Below, one piece after another: positions 16,476 to 28,321 of a DNA stretch of 64,000 nucleotides; position 1 is the stretch's first letter, and each line of letters starts with the position of its first letter. The position numbers and the translations under genes are program-made. Where the stretch lies: contig NZ_QXQA01000010.1 of the NCBI RefSeq assembly GCF_003583765.1, positions 1 to 64,000 of the forward strand, given 5' to 3'. This DNA is from Paenibacillus nanensis (GTDB lineage: Bacteria; Bacillota; Bacilli; Paenibacillales; Paenibacillaceae). The notes under the pieces were generated by a model. The model had not been told where the DNA came from and searched no databases. It was given only the letters and a program-made list of their open reading frames with translations.

Positions 16476-18062
16476 ATGAGACATTGGAAAAAAATCAGCT
16501 TAGTGCTTGCGCTCGCCGTTTCGGTATTCGCGGCGGGATGCTCGAATAACTCGAATTCAAATACGGGCACAGACGCAAACTCGAGCACGAACGCGCCTTC
16601 AAACGCGTCCAACGATCAGGCATCGGATGAGACAATCACCATCGCGACCAACGCGTCGACATGGGAGATTCCAACGAACGATGACAATCCGACGCAGAAG
16701 TATCTGGAAGAGCGTTATAACGTGAAATTCGTCAACATGAGAGGAACGGACGAAAATTATAAGACGATGATCGCGTCAGGCGAGATTCCGGATATTTTCC
16801 CTCATAACATTACGGAAGCGGACATGACGAACTGGGCAAGACAAGGCGTTATAGCCGAGATCGACATGGAGGAGATCAAAAAGTATATGCCATCCTATAC
16901 GGCCCATGTGGAAGAGGTGGACCCGAACGCGTGGAATATCGGCATTATCGACGGGAAGAACTACGGCGTGCCGAGAATTTGGCTGAACGGCGCCTATGGA
17001 TTTATCCCGACTTACAATGGCGAATGGCTGGAAGCGATCGGCTATAAGGAGCCTCCGAAGACGATCGAGGAGCTGGAAGACGTGCTGACGAAGTTCCGCA
17101 ATAACGACCCGGATAAGAACGGGCAAAAGGATACGTACGGCATCAGCGGCCGGGGCAAAGACGTACGGGTGCAGCTGTTCAACTCGATTTATGCCGCGTA
17201 TGGCGTGAACCCGTACCACTTCAAGCTGGCTGCGGACGGCAGCGTGACTTGGGGCGGCATTACCGACGAGTCGAAGGAAGCCCTGAAGCTGCTTAACCAA
17301 TGGTATAAATCGGAGCTGATCGATCCGGAGTTTATGACGGATGACGGCGCGCTGCTCGACCAGAAGTGGTCCAGCAAGAAGATCGGCTATATCGATCATA
17401 AAATGTACCACCATCTTTTCGGCGCGGTCGCAGGCAATACGGAGAACGGCATTACCGCTGTCTACGGCAAGGGACTGATCGGCCCGGCCGGCAAGTCGAT
17501 CGTCATGTCGAACGGTCCGCTGCAGGTGCCGCTGATGTTCGGCAAGCAGGTTCAGGAGGACGAAGCGAAGCGCATCCGCATACTGCAAATGCTTGAGGAC
17601 CTTGCGACAAAGGATGAAGTCTACCTGCGCACCGTATTCGGAGTGGAAGGCGAGTCCTACGATCTGGTAGACGGCGTTCCCGTCATGAAGGAAGAGTTCA
17701 CGGCGACGGCCGACCCGGCGCGTGAAATGGGCATCGGTGGCTTCTATAACCCGCTTATTGAACGGGATACAGGCACATGGAAGTTCCACTTTACGCCGGA
17801 CAAATTGGAGTTCCGCGATAAGGTGAACGCGGGTCTCGAAACGACGAGCGATATTCTCGGTCCGACAGCGATGGAGACGAAAGGCAAGTACATGGCGACG
17901 CTGACGACGCTTCAGGACGAGTTCTATATTAAGGCGATTATCGGCGACGAGGACATCGATAAGGCATTCGAAGGCTTCAAAAACCAATGGCTGAAAACCG
18001 GCGGCCAAGAGCTGCTGGACGAGGCGACGAAGATTTACCAGGAGCGTCAATCCGCTAAATAA
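16476..18062 (+). CDS. Extracellular sugar-binding lipoprotein, LplA type
   Basis: A 528-residue binding protein. The signal peptide ends in a lipobox FAAGC at about residues 18-22, followed by an Asn/Ser-rich linker, so it is anchored to the outer face of the membrane. The mature part has the large two-lobed family-1 solute-binding fold (EERYNVKFVNMRG, MIASGEIPDIFPHN, WYKSELIDPEF). It would deliver an oligosaccharide to the two permeases encoded upstream. GGGAGG precedes the ATG. Position next to GH28-like and GH2 enzymes suggests a plant polysaccharide fragment, possibly pectic; the exact sugar is not readable. Confidence 0.9.
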   Translation: MRHWKKISLVLALAVSVFAAGCSNNSNSNTGTDANSSTNAPSNASNDQASDETITIATNASTWEIPTNDDNPTQKYLEERYNVKFVNMRGTDENYKTMIASGEIPDIFPHNITEADMTNWARQGVIAEIDMEEIKKYMPSYTAHVEEVDPNAWNIGIIDGKNYGVPRIWLNGAYGFIPTYNGEWLEAIGYKEPPKTIEELEDVLTKFRNNDPDKNGQKDTYGISGRGKDVRVQLFNSIYAAYGVNPYHFKLAADGSVTWGGITDESKEALKLLNQWYKSELIDPEFMTDDGALLDQKWSSKKIGYIDHKMYHHLFGAVAGNTENGITAVYGKGLIGPAGKSIVMSNGPLQVPLMFGKQVQEDEAKRIRILQMLEDLATKDEVYLRTVFGVEGESYDLVDGVPVMKEEFTATADPAREMGIGGFYNPLIERDTGTWKFHFTPDKLEFRDKVNAGLETTSDILGPTAMETKGKYMATLTTLQDEFYIKAIIGDEDIDKAFEGFKNQWLKTGGQELLDEATKIYQERQSAK

Positions 18063-18069
18063 AAAAGAT

Positions 18070-18130
18070 GAAGGCTGCGAAGGTGATCAGGATCCGCTGG
18101 TAGGAGGGGTCATCCGAGCGGCCTTCTTTT
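18070..18130 (+). terminator. Attenuating hairpin inside the sugar operon
   Basis: GAAGGCTGC (18070-18078) pairs with GCGGCCTTC (18118-18126) around a long loop, then TTTTCT. It lies between the binding-protein and GH28-like genes and could reduce expression of the enzymes relative to the transporter. Confidence 0.55.
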
Positions 18131-18149
18131 CTATGGAGGAGGATTATTT

Positions 18150-19571
18150 ATGAACCATTCCGCATCAGAGCTTGTTGTTTATTCCGCACCTGAAGGAGCG
18201 GTCCGCAACCCCGATTTTACCGTAAAAGCTAGAGTGCCGGGCGGGGAATGGCGCGAATTATTTCCCTATTTGGTCCGGGTCGATATGCATGATGTCCGCG
18301 AAGCGTCGATGGCGGCACTCGATTTGCAGGGACTCGTTGAAGTCGAGGTTACGTATAACCGTGAGCAGCTGCGCGAGGTGGAGATTCGTCCGCTGTCCAA
18401 GAATGTGAACCGTACGGTTCAAGGCAATACGATTACCTTTCAGCTGGACCGTCCGTGCCAATTAAGCATAGAAGCGAACGGCGACCGGTTTCATAATTTG
18501 CATCTATTCGCGATCGCGCTGGACGCTAATGCGCCGGATCCGCAGTCTCCCGATGTGCTGTTCATCGAGCCGGGCGACTATGCCGTTCATGAAAAAATAA
18601 AGCTGAACCGCAAGCCTATCGTATATTTTGGAGCGGGGATGCACCGTTTTGAAGACGGCCTGTTCCATATTCCATCGAACACAACGGTTTATCTTGCAGG
18701 AGGAGCCGTCATCGTCGGCTCGCTTGTATGCGATCATGCCGAGAACGTCCGGATCGGCGGCAGAGGCATCGTTTATTTGCGCGATATCGAAAAGACGACC
18801 TACTGGCGGTCCGTGCAAATCAATTATTCCCGCAATGTTACGGTAGAGGATATCATTTCGATCGACCCTCCCCATTACAGCATCCATCTCGGCCAGTCGG
18901 AGAATGTTCATATTCGCGGCTTCAAATCCTTCAGCACGCGGGGCTGGTGCGACGGCATCGATATGATGTCCTGCCGAAACATCCATATTGAAGATGTGTT
19001 CCTCCGCACCTCCGACGACTGCATTGCGATATACGGAAGCAGAGGGGAATTTAAAGGCGATACATGCAATGTGCGCGTCAGCGGCGCCGTTCTATGGGCG
19101 GATGTCGCGCATCCGATTATGATCGGCGTTCATGGCGACCATGAAGGAAATGGAGACACAATCGAGAATATTACCTTTTATGACATCGATATCCTGGAGC
19201 ATCATGAGCCTCAGGACGGCTACTGGGGATGCATGGCGATAAACGCCGGGGACCAAAACACGGTTCGTCATGTCTCGTTTCAAGATATCCGCGTGGAGCC
19301 CTTTGAGCTCGGAAGGCTCATCGATATCCGCGTGTTCTGGAACGAGAAGTACAATCCTTGCCCCGGAAGCCGCGTAGAGCATGTCTTCTTCCGTAATCTT
19401 TCATATACCGGCGAATGCGGAAACCCTTCCGTTATTGCGGGCTATGATGCGGACCGGCTGGTGGATGGCGTTCATTTCCGCAATTTGCGTTTGAACGGCA
19501 AGCTGGTTAGGAACGCGCAGGAGGGTCACTTTCTATTAAACGATTTTCAACGGAATGTGACGTTCGAGTGA
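18150..19571 (+). CDS. GH28-like right-handed beta-helix glycosidase
   Basis: A 473-residue protein without a signal peptide, so intracellular. About 130 N-terminal residues form a beta-rich module; the rest is a parallel beta-helix with repeated NVxIxG-type rungs. GH28-like motifs are DGIDMMSCRNIHI followed by TSDDCIAIYG (paired Asp residues) and IMIGVHGDH, where polygalacturonases have GHG, then GRLIDIRV. These match the polygalacturonase catalytic pattern in order but not exactly, so a GH28 relative acting on pectin-derived or other uronic/deoxy sugar oligomers is likely. GGAGGAGG precedes the ATG. It lies between the importer genes and a beta-galactosidase. Confidence 0.75.
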   Translation: MNHSASELVVYSAPEGAVRNPDFTVKARVPGGEWRELFPYLVRVDMHDVREASMAALDLQGLVEVEVTYNREQLREVEIRPLSKNVNRTVQGNTITFQLDRPCQLSIEANGDRFHNLHLFAIALDANAPDPQSPDVLFIEPGDYAVHEKIKLNRKPIVYFGAGMHRFEDGLFHIPSNTTVYLAGGAVIVGSLVCDHAENVRIGGRGIVYLRDIEKTTYWRSVQINYSRNVTVEDIISIDPPHYSIHLGQSENVHIRGFKSFSTRGWCDGIDMMSCRNIHIEDVFLRTSDDCIAIYGSRGEFKGDTCNVRVSGAVLWADVAHPIMIGVHGDHEGNGDTIENITFYDIDILEHHEPQDGYWGCMAINAGDQNTVRHVSFQDIRVEPFELGRLIDIRVFWNEKYNPCPGSRVEHVFFRNLSYTGECGNPSVIAGYDADRLVDGVHFRNLRLNGKLVRNAQEGHFLLNDFQRNVTFE

Positions 19572-19605
19572 GGCAAGAAAGGATCAAATGACGATTTGGA
19601 GATGA

Positions 19606-22728
<3,123 letters not shown>

Positions 22729-22743
22729 ACGGTAATTTAAGCT

Positions 22744-22796
22744 AAAGCGGCAAGCTTGGACACGCAAACGGTGTTCGGGCTTGCCGCTTTTTTTGA
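22744..22796 (+). terminator. Intrinsic terminator of the sugar operon
   Basis: AAAGCGGCAAGC (22744-22755) pairs with GCTTGCCGCTTT (22779-22790), with further T residues after it. Confidence 0.85.
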
Positions 22797-22804
22797 GTGA
22801 TGAT

Positions 22805-23647
22805 TCACAGATAGGAAGCTAGACGCCTTTGAACCGAGCGCCGCGCAAGGTAACAGAGCCAAATGACGACACTGCAGCAGAGCGAGTAGATCAAAATGTA
22901 AATCCACATCGGAATAAAAATGTTCAGGATATGAAGCCGAATCAGGAGGTAATGCGAGGTGACGATAACGGCCGCCGCGGCGAACAGCCAGCGCCAATCC
23001 CTGAGCCAAAAGATCGCGGCTGTAATCAGCGTTGTTTTCAAAAGTCCGTACATCGTAGTAAAGAACGTATCGTCGCGGTACACATCGTGAAAGATACCCG
23101 GCTTAAACAGCCTGATCCCGGATAGCATCAATACGAGGACGAACGTATAAATCAGCGACATCGTGTAGAGGAAGAAGGTGACGGCTTGAATCGGCCGGCT
23201 TCCTTCGTAAAATTGACGGAACCACCACTTTGTTAACGAAAAATAAAAAACAAAGCCCGCAATCGAATAGGAGACCCTCCACCACTCATGTTTATAAATG
23301 CCCCAATGCAGAAAAAGGATTTCGATGCCTCCCAGCAGCAGGGAGAAGAAAGCAATCCACCGAAAGCGCAGCTGAAATACGGCAATTAAAGCCGCAATTG
23401 ATGGAACGGTGAAGGTATTGGAGACGGATGCACCGATCATGCTGTCCAGATACTTAATAGGCGTAACCTGCGGCATATATTCGTAAGCGCCAAGCACGAC
23501 AACAATGATAACCTCGAAAACATAGATCATACCGGCAAAGGATGAAAAGATAACGAAAGTATGAAACTGTTTGGTCTTGATGAGGAGCCAGATCAGGAGA
23601 ATGATCGAAGGGATGATTAAACCAATGTAAGGCACATAGTTAGGCAT
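22805..23647 (-). CDS. Unknown polytopic membrane protein
   Basis: A 280-residue protein with about eight hydrophobic segments spread over the whole length (for example residues 8-24, 30-52, 78-98, 100-118, 150-175, 200-222, 230-272). Several Trp/Arg-rich cytoplasmic turns (FRWIAFF, KWWFRQFYEG, LRDWRWLFAAA) separate them. I recognise no transporter or enzyme motif. Similar eight-helix proteins of unknown function are common in Paenibacillus. AGGAGG lies six bases before the ATG. It is convergent with the beta-galactosidase operon. Confidence 0.65.
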   Translation of the reverse strand: MPNYVPYIGLIIPSIILLIWLLIKTKQFHTFVIFSSFAGMIYVFEVIIVVVLGAYEYMPQVTPIKYLDSMIGASVSNTFTVPSIAALIAVFQLRFRWIAFFSLLLGGIEILFLHWGIYKHEWWRVSYSIAGFVFYFSLTKWWFRQFYEGSRPIQAVTFFLYTMSLIYTFVLVLMLSGIRLFKPGIFHDVYRDDTFFTTMYGLLKTTLITAAIFWLRDWRWLFAAAAVIVTSHYLLIRLHILNIFIPMWIYILIYSLCCSVVIWLCYLARRSVQRRLASYL

Positions 23648-23747
23648 AGGTCTACCTCCTAGTCCTTTACAATGTTTCCCTTATCGTTGCTGCCTATACT
23701 TGAGGCCGCTGGGGAGAACCAATGGTCCTCCCTACCGGTTAGTTTTA

Positions 23748-24024
23748 TTATTCGTCTGCGTTCGTAATAACATCGATTAAGTAATGCGTATAATTTTCGC
23801 ACCCATGCTTGGAAGCTCCGGGTTCAGGCATCCCGCAGGACGTTAGCCAAATCCCTTGAGCCGGCAGCTGCTCGTTAAGGATCCTGAATACGCCTTCTTC
23901 CGTCCTGATTGATGATGCGCTGGTACACCGCTTCGCTACGATTGTGGTAGAGCCAAAATGCCCCCGCAAGAATAGCGGTAACCATAACGGCAAGCAAGGC
24001 GCTGAGCGCCGCTTTTCCCTTCAG
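23748..24024 (-). pseudogene. Frameshifted small exported protein
   Basis: Two overlapping minus-strand frames look like one gene. The first encodes KGKAALSALLAVMVTAILAG, a signal or anchor segment, and continues to YQRIINQD. The other resumes with EEGVFRILNEQLPAQG and runs to IDVITNADE. Dropping one G near 23920 would join them into about 91 residues. The only start near the ribosome site GGGAGAGGGGGG is CTG at 24024, so the start is also weak. This is either a recent pseudogene or a sequencing error. The function is unknown. Confidence 0.55.
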
Positions 24025-24033
24025 AGCGCAGCC

Positions 24034-24083
24034 CCCCTCTCCCAATGATTTGGCCTTATGGTATGAGACGTTAGGGAGAGGGG
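24034..24083 (-). other. Hairpin covering a ribosome site
   Basis: CCCCTCTCCC (24034-24043) pairs perfectly with GGGAGAGGGG (24074-24083) across a 30-base loop. On the minus strand the second arm is the purine-rich ribosome site of the broken gene, so the structure would hide it. Confidence 0.6.
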
Positions 24084-24091
24084 AAAGGTTA

Positions 24092-24718
24092 TCATTTTCT
24101 TCGCAGGTACCGAATGATGATTTCAGGTATGACCAGCAGCAGCGCAATGGCGCCGTAAACGCCGATGGTGTAGCTGCCCGAATAAGTAAAGCCGAAGCCC
24201 TGATGGAAGAGAGTCGTGATGAGATGAATCGCCATGTTCGTAAAACAAAAGGCGTAGCTGCGAATCATCCAATTGCGGTGCTGGAGGATGCGTTTCTTCT
24301 TGATGTGAACAAGCGCCGTAATCGTAATGGCCGGCCAGATGAGATTCAGCAGATTGAACCCCATGCTGGAAACTTTGCCCCCGGTGGCGTGAGGCGCCAT
24401 ATAGCCGGAGGTCACGACGACAAGCAGGACGGATACGATATACACATAGCCGTTGATCCGATGAAGCTTGCGGCTCTTCTCAAAGAAACGATTGGAGAAG
24501 TTAAGAAGGCCCGCCAGCATAGCGATACAGGCGAACGCGACGTGGATATACATCACGTTTAACCAGACGGGGAGATTCAGCTCGCGCGTGAGCTCCGTCT
24601 TATGGATCAAGAACCCTTCGGCTCCGGGATCGACGATATAATTTTTAGCCAAGGCGTAAAGGACAAAAAGGATGCAGACACCGGCAAGCAAGGCATATCC
24701 CGTTATTTGTTTTTTCAT
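24092..24718 (-). CDS. DUF2306-type membrane protein
   Basis: A 208-residue protein with about six membrane segments. Histidines in and near the membrane (YIHVAFACIAM, KLHRINGYVYIVSV, HATGG, QHRNWMIRSYAF, NMAIHLITTLFHQG) resemble the DUF2306 group, in which conserved His residues suggest heme or metal binding; function is not established. Its ATG overlaps the stop of the DJ-1/PfpI gene (ATGA at 24715-24718), so the two are translationally coupled. The hairpin that covers the next ribosome site lies just after its stop. Confidence 0.75.
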   Translation of the reverse strand: MKKQITGYALLAGVCILFVLYALAKNYIVDPGAEGFLIHKTELTRELNLPVWLNVMYIHVAFACIAMLAGLLNFSNRFFEKSRKLHRINGYVYIVSVLLVVVTSGYMAPHATGGKVSSMGFNLLNLIWPAITITALVHIKKKRILQHRNWMIRSYAFCFTNMAIHLITTLFHQGFGFTYSGSYTIGVYGAIALLLVIPEIIIRYLRRK

Positions 24719-25728
24719 AGGATCCTCTTGCCCGTCAACTTGGATGCCGGCAGCATGCCGGCTTTGGCGGTTCCGGTCATGACATCTCCGTCAACGGTGA
24801 CTTCGAATTTCAGGTTTAAGCGCATCGGCTTCGTAACTCGCAGCTGCCAAGTAAGCTTGCCGCCCTGTAGCACCGGATCCAAAAAGTCAACGGTCTCGTT
24901 CCCTTGCACGGCCTTCCCGTGGACGATGCCATTGTATGTGATAATCGCAAGCCGGACTTGCAGCTTCCCTACCGGCGTAGCAATAGTTGTATCCCAGTCT
25001 CCATCGAAAGCAAAGGCGTCTACGTCCATGACTGTCGGTTTACTCTCGGTTAGCTGCGGCTGCGGTTCATCCTTTGTCCATGCCTTAGGCGAAATCCCTG
25101 CCTCTCGCCAGACCGTCCCTCTTCGTTCGAACTCGAATAAACGCTCCACCTCATGCGCGATGCGCGGGCCAAGCTCACGCTCTAAGAGGTACAGCGCCAC
25201 ATCTAGTCCAGACGTCACGCCGCCTCCGGAAACCAGGTTGCCGTCGTCCACGACACGCGCTGGAACGGGAATGGCACCGGTTGCTCCCAGCACCTCCATA
25301 CCCAGATGATTGGTTACCGCCGGCCGGCCTTCCATTAACCCTCCCATGGCCAAAAGCAGTGAACCGCCGCATACCGTTGCGACGACGACGTCTTCACGCG
25401 CGAGCGCTTGCTTCAGCATGCCAGTCAACTCTGTTTCTGCCGTCCGCGCCAGAATAGCAGGAACCGAATGCGGGCTGTCTCCTGCTACGGGTCCCGATGC
25501 GCCTGGCACGAGAATGATGCCCGCACGTTCGGGGTTCAGCTTTCCGCTGGCCTCCAATTTCAGGCCATTTGTGCCGCTGGGCACATCCCTGGGACCCTCG
25601 GCGGTGACGAGCTCCACGTTTAGCGCATTTTCCGTCATCAGCTCCGCCGCGCAAAATACTTCGTATGGCGCGATCGCATCCAATAGATCAAACCCGTCAA
25701 AAAGAACAATTTGAACGTTCAACATCAT
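24715..25728 (-). CDS. DJ-1/PfpI-family protein with extra C-terminal domain
   Basis: About 337 residues. The N-terminal 205 residues are a DJ-1/PfpI glutamine amidotransferase-like domain: VQIVLFDGFDLLDAIAPYEVF, then the nucleophile elbow VVATVCGGSLLLA with the expected Cys (about residue 113) and HLG after it. The remaining 130 residues are a separate beta-rich domain (WDTTIATPVGKLQVRLAI, LTWQLRVTKPMRLNL, VDGDVMTGTAKAG) that I cannot name. The ATG pair at 25728/25725 follows AAGGAG; the frame open to 25824 has no such site. Stop and next start overlap. Possible roles are isonitrile hydratase-like or glyoxal/protein deglycase activity. Confidence 0.8.
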   Translation of the reverse strand: MMLNVQIVLFDGFDLLDAIAPYEVFCAAELMTENALNVELVTAEGPRDVPSGTNGLKLEASGKLNPERAGIILVPGASGPVAGDSPHSVPAILARTAETELTGMLKQALAREDVVVATVCGGSLLLAMGGLMEGRPAVTNHLGMEVLGATGAIPVPARVVDDGNLVSGGGVTSGLDVALYLLERELGPRIAHEVERLFEFERRGTVWREAGISPKAWTKDEPQPQLTESKPTVMDVDAFAFDGDWDTTIATPVGKLQVRLAIITYNGIVHGKAVQGNETVDFLDPVLQGGKLTWQLRVTKPMRLNLKFEVTVDGDVMTGTAKAGMLPASKLTGKRIL

Positions 25729-25909
25729 GTCATCTCCTTCATCCGTTACTGCGGGACGAGCCGTCCCTGAGCACAATGGAAGCTTAGCAGAGGAATCTCT
25801 CGAAAGCGGCGGCAAAAAAGTCACGAAACGATAAACAAACCGTCACAAAACAGCTTCCTTCGTTGGCTCCTGCCGAAAAAGTGATAAGATAGGATGAAAA
25901 GGTGGGATA

Positions 25910-26596
25910 ATGATGGGCTCGTTACCTTCGATCCTCGTAGTGGACGATGATCAAAGTATCGTTGAACTGCTGAGGGACTTTTTGGAGAATGAAAATTACG
26001 ACGTCATAACCGCATGCGATGCCGCGCAAGCGTGGGACGCGTTCCAGCGGCAGGCTATTCATTGTATCGTCCTGGATATTATGATGCCGGGACAGAACGG
26101 ATTCGAGCTGTGCCGCCGGATTCGGGCGGAGAGCGACGTTCCGATCCTGTTCCTAAGCGCCCGCAGCGACGATGTGGACAAGATTCGCGGGCTGTCGCTG
26201 GCGGATGATTATATTGTCAAAACCGCATCGCCAGGGGAAATTATAGCCCGCGTGAAGGCGGTCTTGCGGCGTGCAAGGGCGCAGCAATCGAGTCCGCCGA
26301 AGCTTCTTGATTATGGCCGTCTTAAGCTCGACTTGTCCACGAGGGAAGTGTTCGTAGACGGAACGGCTGTCTCGCTTACGCCGAAGGAGTATGAGCTGCT
26401 GCGGTTGTTCGCCGAGCATCCGAGGCAGGTGTTTACCTACGACCAGCTGCTCGAGAAGTTCTGGGAGGGCGTCGGCGACAGACATACGATTCGCGTCCAT
26501 CTTAGCCGCCTTCGCGAGAAGGTGGAGCTTGATCCGGACCGGCCTCAATATTTAACGAACGTATGGGGCGTCGGTTACCGCTTCGAGGGGGTATAG
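25910..26596 (+). CDS. OmpR-type response regulator with altered receiver motif
   Basis: A 228-residue regulator with receiver residues DDD (12-14), phospho-acceptor Asp56 in LDIMMP, and Ser83 in LFLSARS. Two conserved features are changed: the usual GADDY is only LADDY (Gly lost) and the Lys-Pro after it is Lys104-Thr105 (VKTAS instead of VKPFS). The DNA-binding domain is normal (LTPKEYELLRLF, WGVGYRF). The next gene, a kinase, starts one base after the stop, so they form a pair. The missing cis-Pro may weaken switching, or two local sequencing errors may mimic it. Confidence 0.88.
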   Translation: MMGSLPSILVVDDDQSIVELLRDFLENENYDVITACDAAQAWDAFQRQAIHCIVLDIMMPGQNGFELCRRIRAESDVPILFLSARSDDVDKIRGLSLADDYIVKTASPGEIIARVKAVLRRARAQQSSPPKLLDYGRLKLDLSTREVFVDGTAVSLTPKEYELLRLFAEHPRQVFTYDQLLEKFWEGVGDRHTIRVHLSRLREKVELDPDRPQYLTNVWGVGYRFEGV

Positions 26597-26597
26597 C

Positions 26598-27677
26598 ATG
26601 GGAAAGCTTCGCGTCCGAACGTCTTTTTTGCTTAGCGTAGCGCTGCTTCTGCTGCTGCCATGGATTTTTTTTGTGACAGCCTTTCTGATGGCTACGGGTT
26701 CGCTGGATATTGGAAGCGGTCAACCGGGCTCGTATATAGCTTCGCATATCGCCGCGTTTACGGGTCTGCTGCTCGCTTTTTTGATCATTGGCTTGCGCAT
26801 CAGGAGACATCTGCTCGATCCGCTGGAGAGGATGGGCCAAGCCGCGCGGCAAATTGCCGAAGGCGATTTGGACGTTGGGCTGCCTCAGTCGTCCGTCAAG
26901 GAGATCGCCGAGGTGCGGGACGGATTCGAAGTGATGGTCAGCGGGCTTCAAGACGCGTACCGGAAGCAAGCGGCGCTCGAGGAGGAACGCCGATTCGTGA
27001 TCGCCGCCGTCGCGCATGATTTGCGGACACCGCTCTTCGCGTTGCGGGGTTACTTGGACGGGCTTGAGCAGGGCATTGCGCGTACGCCGGAGCAGGTCGC
27101 GAAGTATGTGGCCGTATGCAAGGAGAAGTCCGCGCAGCTGGACCGTCTGGTAGAGGATCTGTTCACGTTCACGAGGATGGAGTATGCGGAGACTGAGCTG
27201 AGCAGAGAACCAAGCGACCTTTGCGAAATCGCGCAAAGATCGGTCGAAAGCCTTGAGCCGCAGGCCCAAGAAAAAAAGATTCTCATTCATACCCGGTTCG
27301 AGCTGGGCGGGTGCCCTTTAAAAGCAGATGCGCATTTGCTGGAGCGGGCCATTAGCAATTTATTGGACAATGCCGTGCGGCATACGCCTCTGCATGGCCG
27401 TATTGCTGTCGCATGCTTGCGCGACGGAGAACGCGCGGCGTTTACGATTCGCGATTCCGGGCCGGGCTTTTCCCCGGAGGAGCTTGAGCGGATTTTCGAA
27501 CCGCTGTACCGAGGCGAGCAGTCGCGAAACCGGGCGACTGGCGGCGCCGGGCTTGGCTTGACGATTTCCCAGCGGATTATCCGGCAGCATGGCGGCGAGC
27601 TGACGGCAAGCAATTACCCGGAAGGCGGCGCGATGCTGTCGGGGTGGATTCCACTGCATTCGGGGAGGACTCCATGA
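26598..27677 (+). CDS. Sensor histidine kinase (HAMP, HisKA, HATPase)
   Basis: A 359-residue kinase with two membrane segments (about residues 8-34 and 50-72) and only a short external loop of some 15 residues between them, so it probably senses within the membrane. HAMP follows, then the phospho-His box FVIAAVAHDLRTPLFAL (about residue 140) and ATPase motifs NLLDNAVRH, DSGPGFSPEE and GAGLGLTISQ. It is encoded right after its response regulator and its stop overlaps the start of a hydrolase gene (ATGA), giving a three-gene unit. Short-loop kinases of this type often respond to envelope stress; that is inference. Confidence 0.9.
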   Translation: MGKLRVRTSFLLSVALLLLLPWIFFVTAFLMATGSLDIGSGQPGSYIASHIAAFTGLLLAFLIIGLRIRRHLLDPLERMGQAARQIAEGDLDVGLPQSSVKEIAEVRDGFEVMVSGLQDAYRKQAALEEERRFVIAAVAHDLRTPLFALRGYLDGLEQGIARTPEQVAKYVAVCKEKSAQLDRLVEDLFTFTRMEYAETELSREPSDLCEIAQRSVESLEPQAQEKKILIHTRFELGGCPLKADAHLLERAISNLLDNAVRHTPLHGRIAVACLRDGERAAFTIRDSGPGFSPEELERIFEPLYRGEQSRNRATGGAGLGLTISQRIIRQHGGELTASNYPEGGAMLSGWIPLHSGRTP

Positions 27678-28282
27678 TACGCATACAACATAATGCAGAT
27701 ACGCTTCTCGTTGTCATCCACGAAATCTATGGATTAAACCGCCATATGGAAGGAATCTGCGAATCGTTAGCCGAGCAAGGATTTGATGTGATTTGCCCCA
27801 ATTTATTAAAGCGGAAGACGCCTTTTCCTTATTCGGAAGAGGAAATGGCGTACCAGTATTTTATGAACAACGTGGGGTTTGCGAGAGTCTGTCAAGAAGT
27901 CATTGCAATCGTAAATGAGGCGAAAAGGAAATATAGAAGAGTCGTCTTAATTGGATTTAGCGTAGGGGCGACGGCGGCCTGGCTGTGCAGCGGGCATGAA
28001 GGGGTCGACGGAATCGTCGGCTACTATGGATCGCGCATTAGAAACTATACGGAAATCACGCCAAAGTGTCCGGTCCTGTTGTTTTTTCCGCAGGAAGAAC
28101 GGTCATTTCAGGTGGATGAGCTCATTTCAACGTTACAAAGAAAAGGCACCGCCGTTTATAAATTTGAAGGGCTGCATGGGTTTAGCGACCCTTGCTCCTC
28201 CAAATATAAAGAACAATCCGCGCAGCAAGCGTTTAGCCTCATGATGAGTTTTATCCAATCGATCCCTTCGCAAAGCTGCTAA
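27674..28282 (+). CDS. Dienelactone-hydrolase-type alpha/beta hydrolase
   Basis: A 202-residue cytoplasmic alpha/beta hydrolase. The nucleophile elbow is IGFSVGATAAW, with Ser where classical dienelactone hydrolases have Cys; a downstream HGF motif (LHGFSDP near residue 178) supplies the catalytic His and an acidic residue around VLLFFPQEE may complete the triad. The early block VIHEIYGLNRHMEGICESLAEQG matches the family pattern. GGGAGGAC precedes the ATG, which overlaps the kinase stop. Coupling to a two-component pair is unusual and suggests it is produced with the signalling pair. Substrate unknown. Confidence 0.82.
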   Translation: MIRIQHNADTLLVVIHEIYGLNRHMEGICESLAEQGFDVICPNLLKRKTPFPYSEEEMAYQYFMNNVGFARVCQEVIAIVNEAKRKYRRVVLIGFSVGATAAWLCSGHEGVDGIVGYYGSRIRNYTEITPKCPVLLFFPQEERSFQVDELISTLQRKGTAVYKFEGLHGFSDPCSSKYKEQSAQQAFSLMMSFIQSIPSQSC

Positions 28283-28321
28283 GCCGGGCCTCGTTCGGTA
28301 CCCGGCAATGGAGCCAGAATA

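Noticed and set aside
16776-18050. A 424-codon frame antisense to the sugar-binding lipoprotein
   Set aside because: Shadow of a clear lipoprotein gene; the product is rich in Arg, His and Leu and shows no domain.
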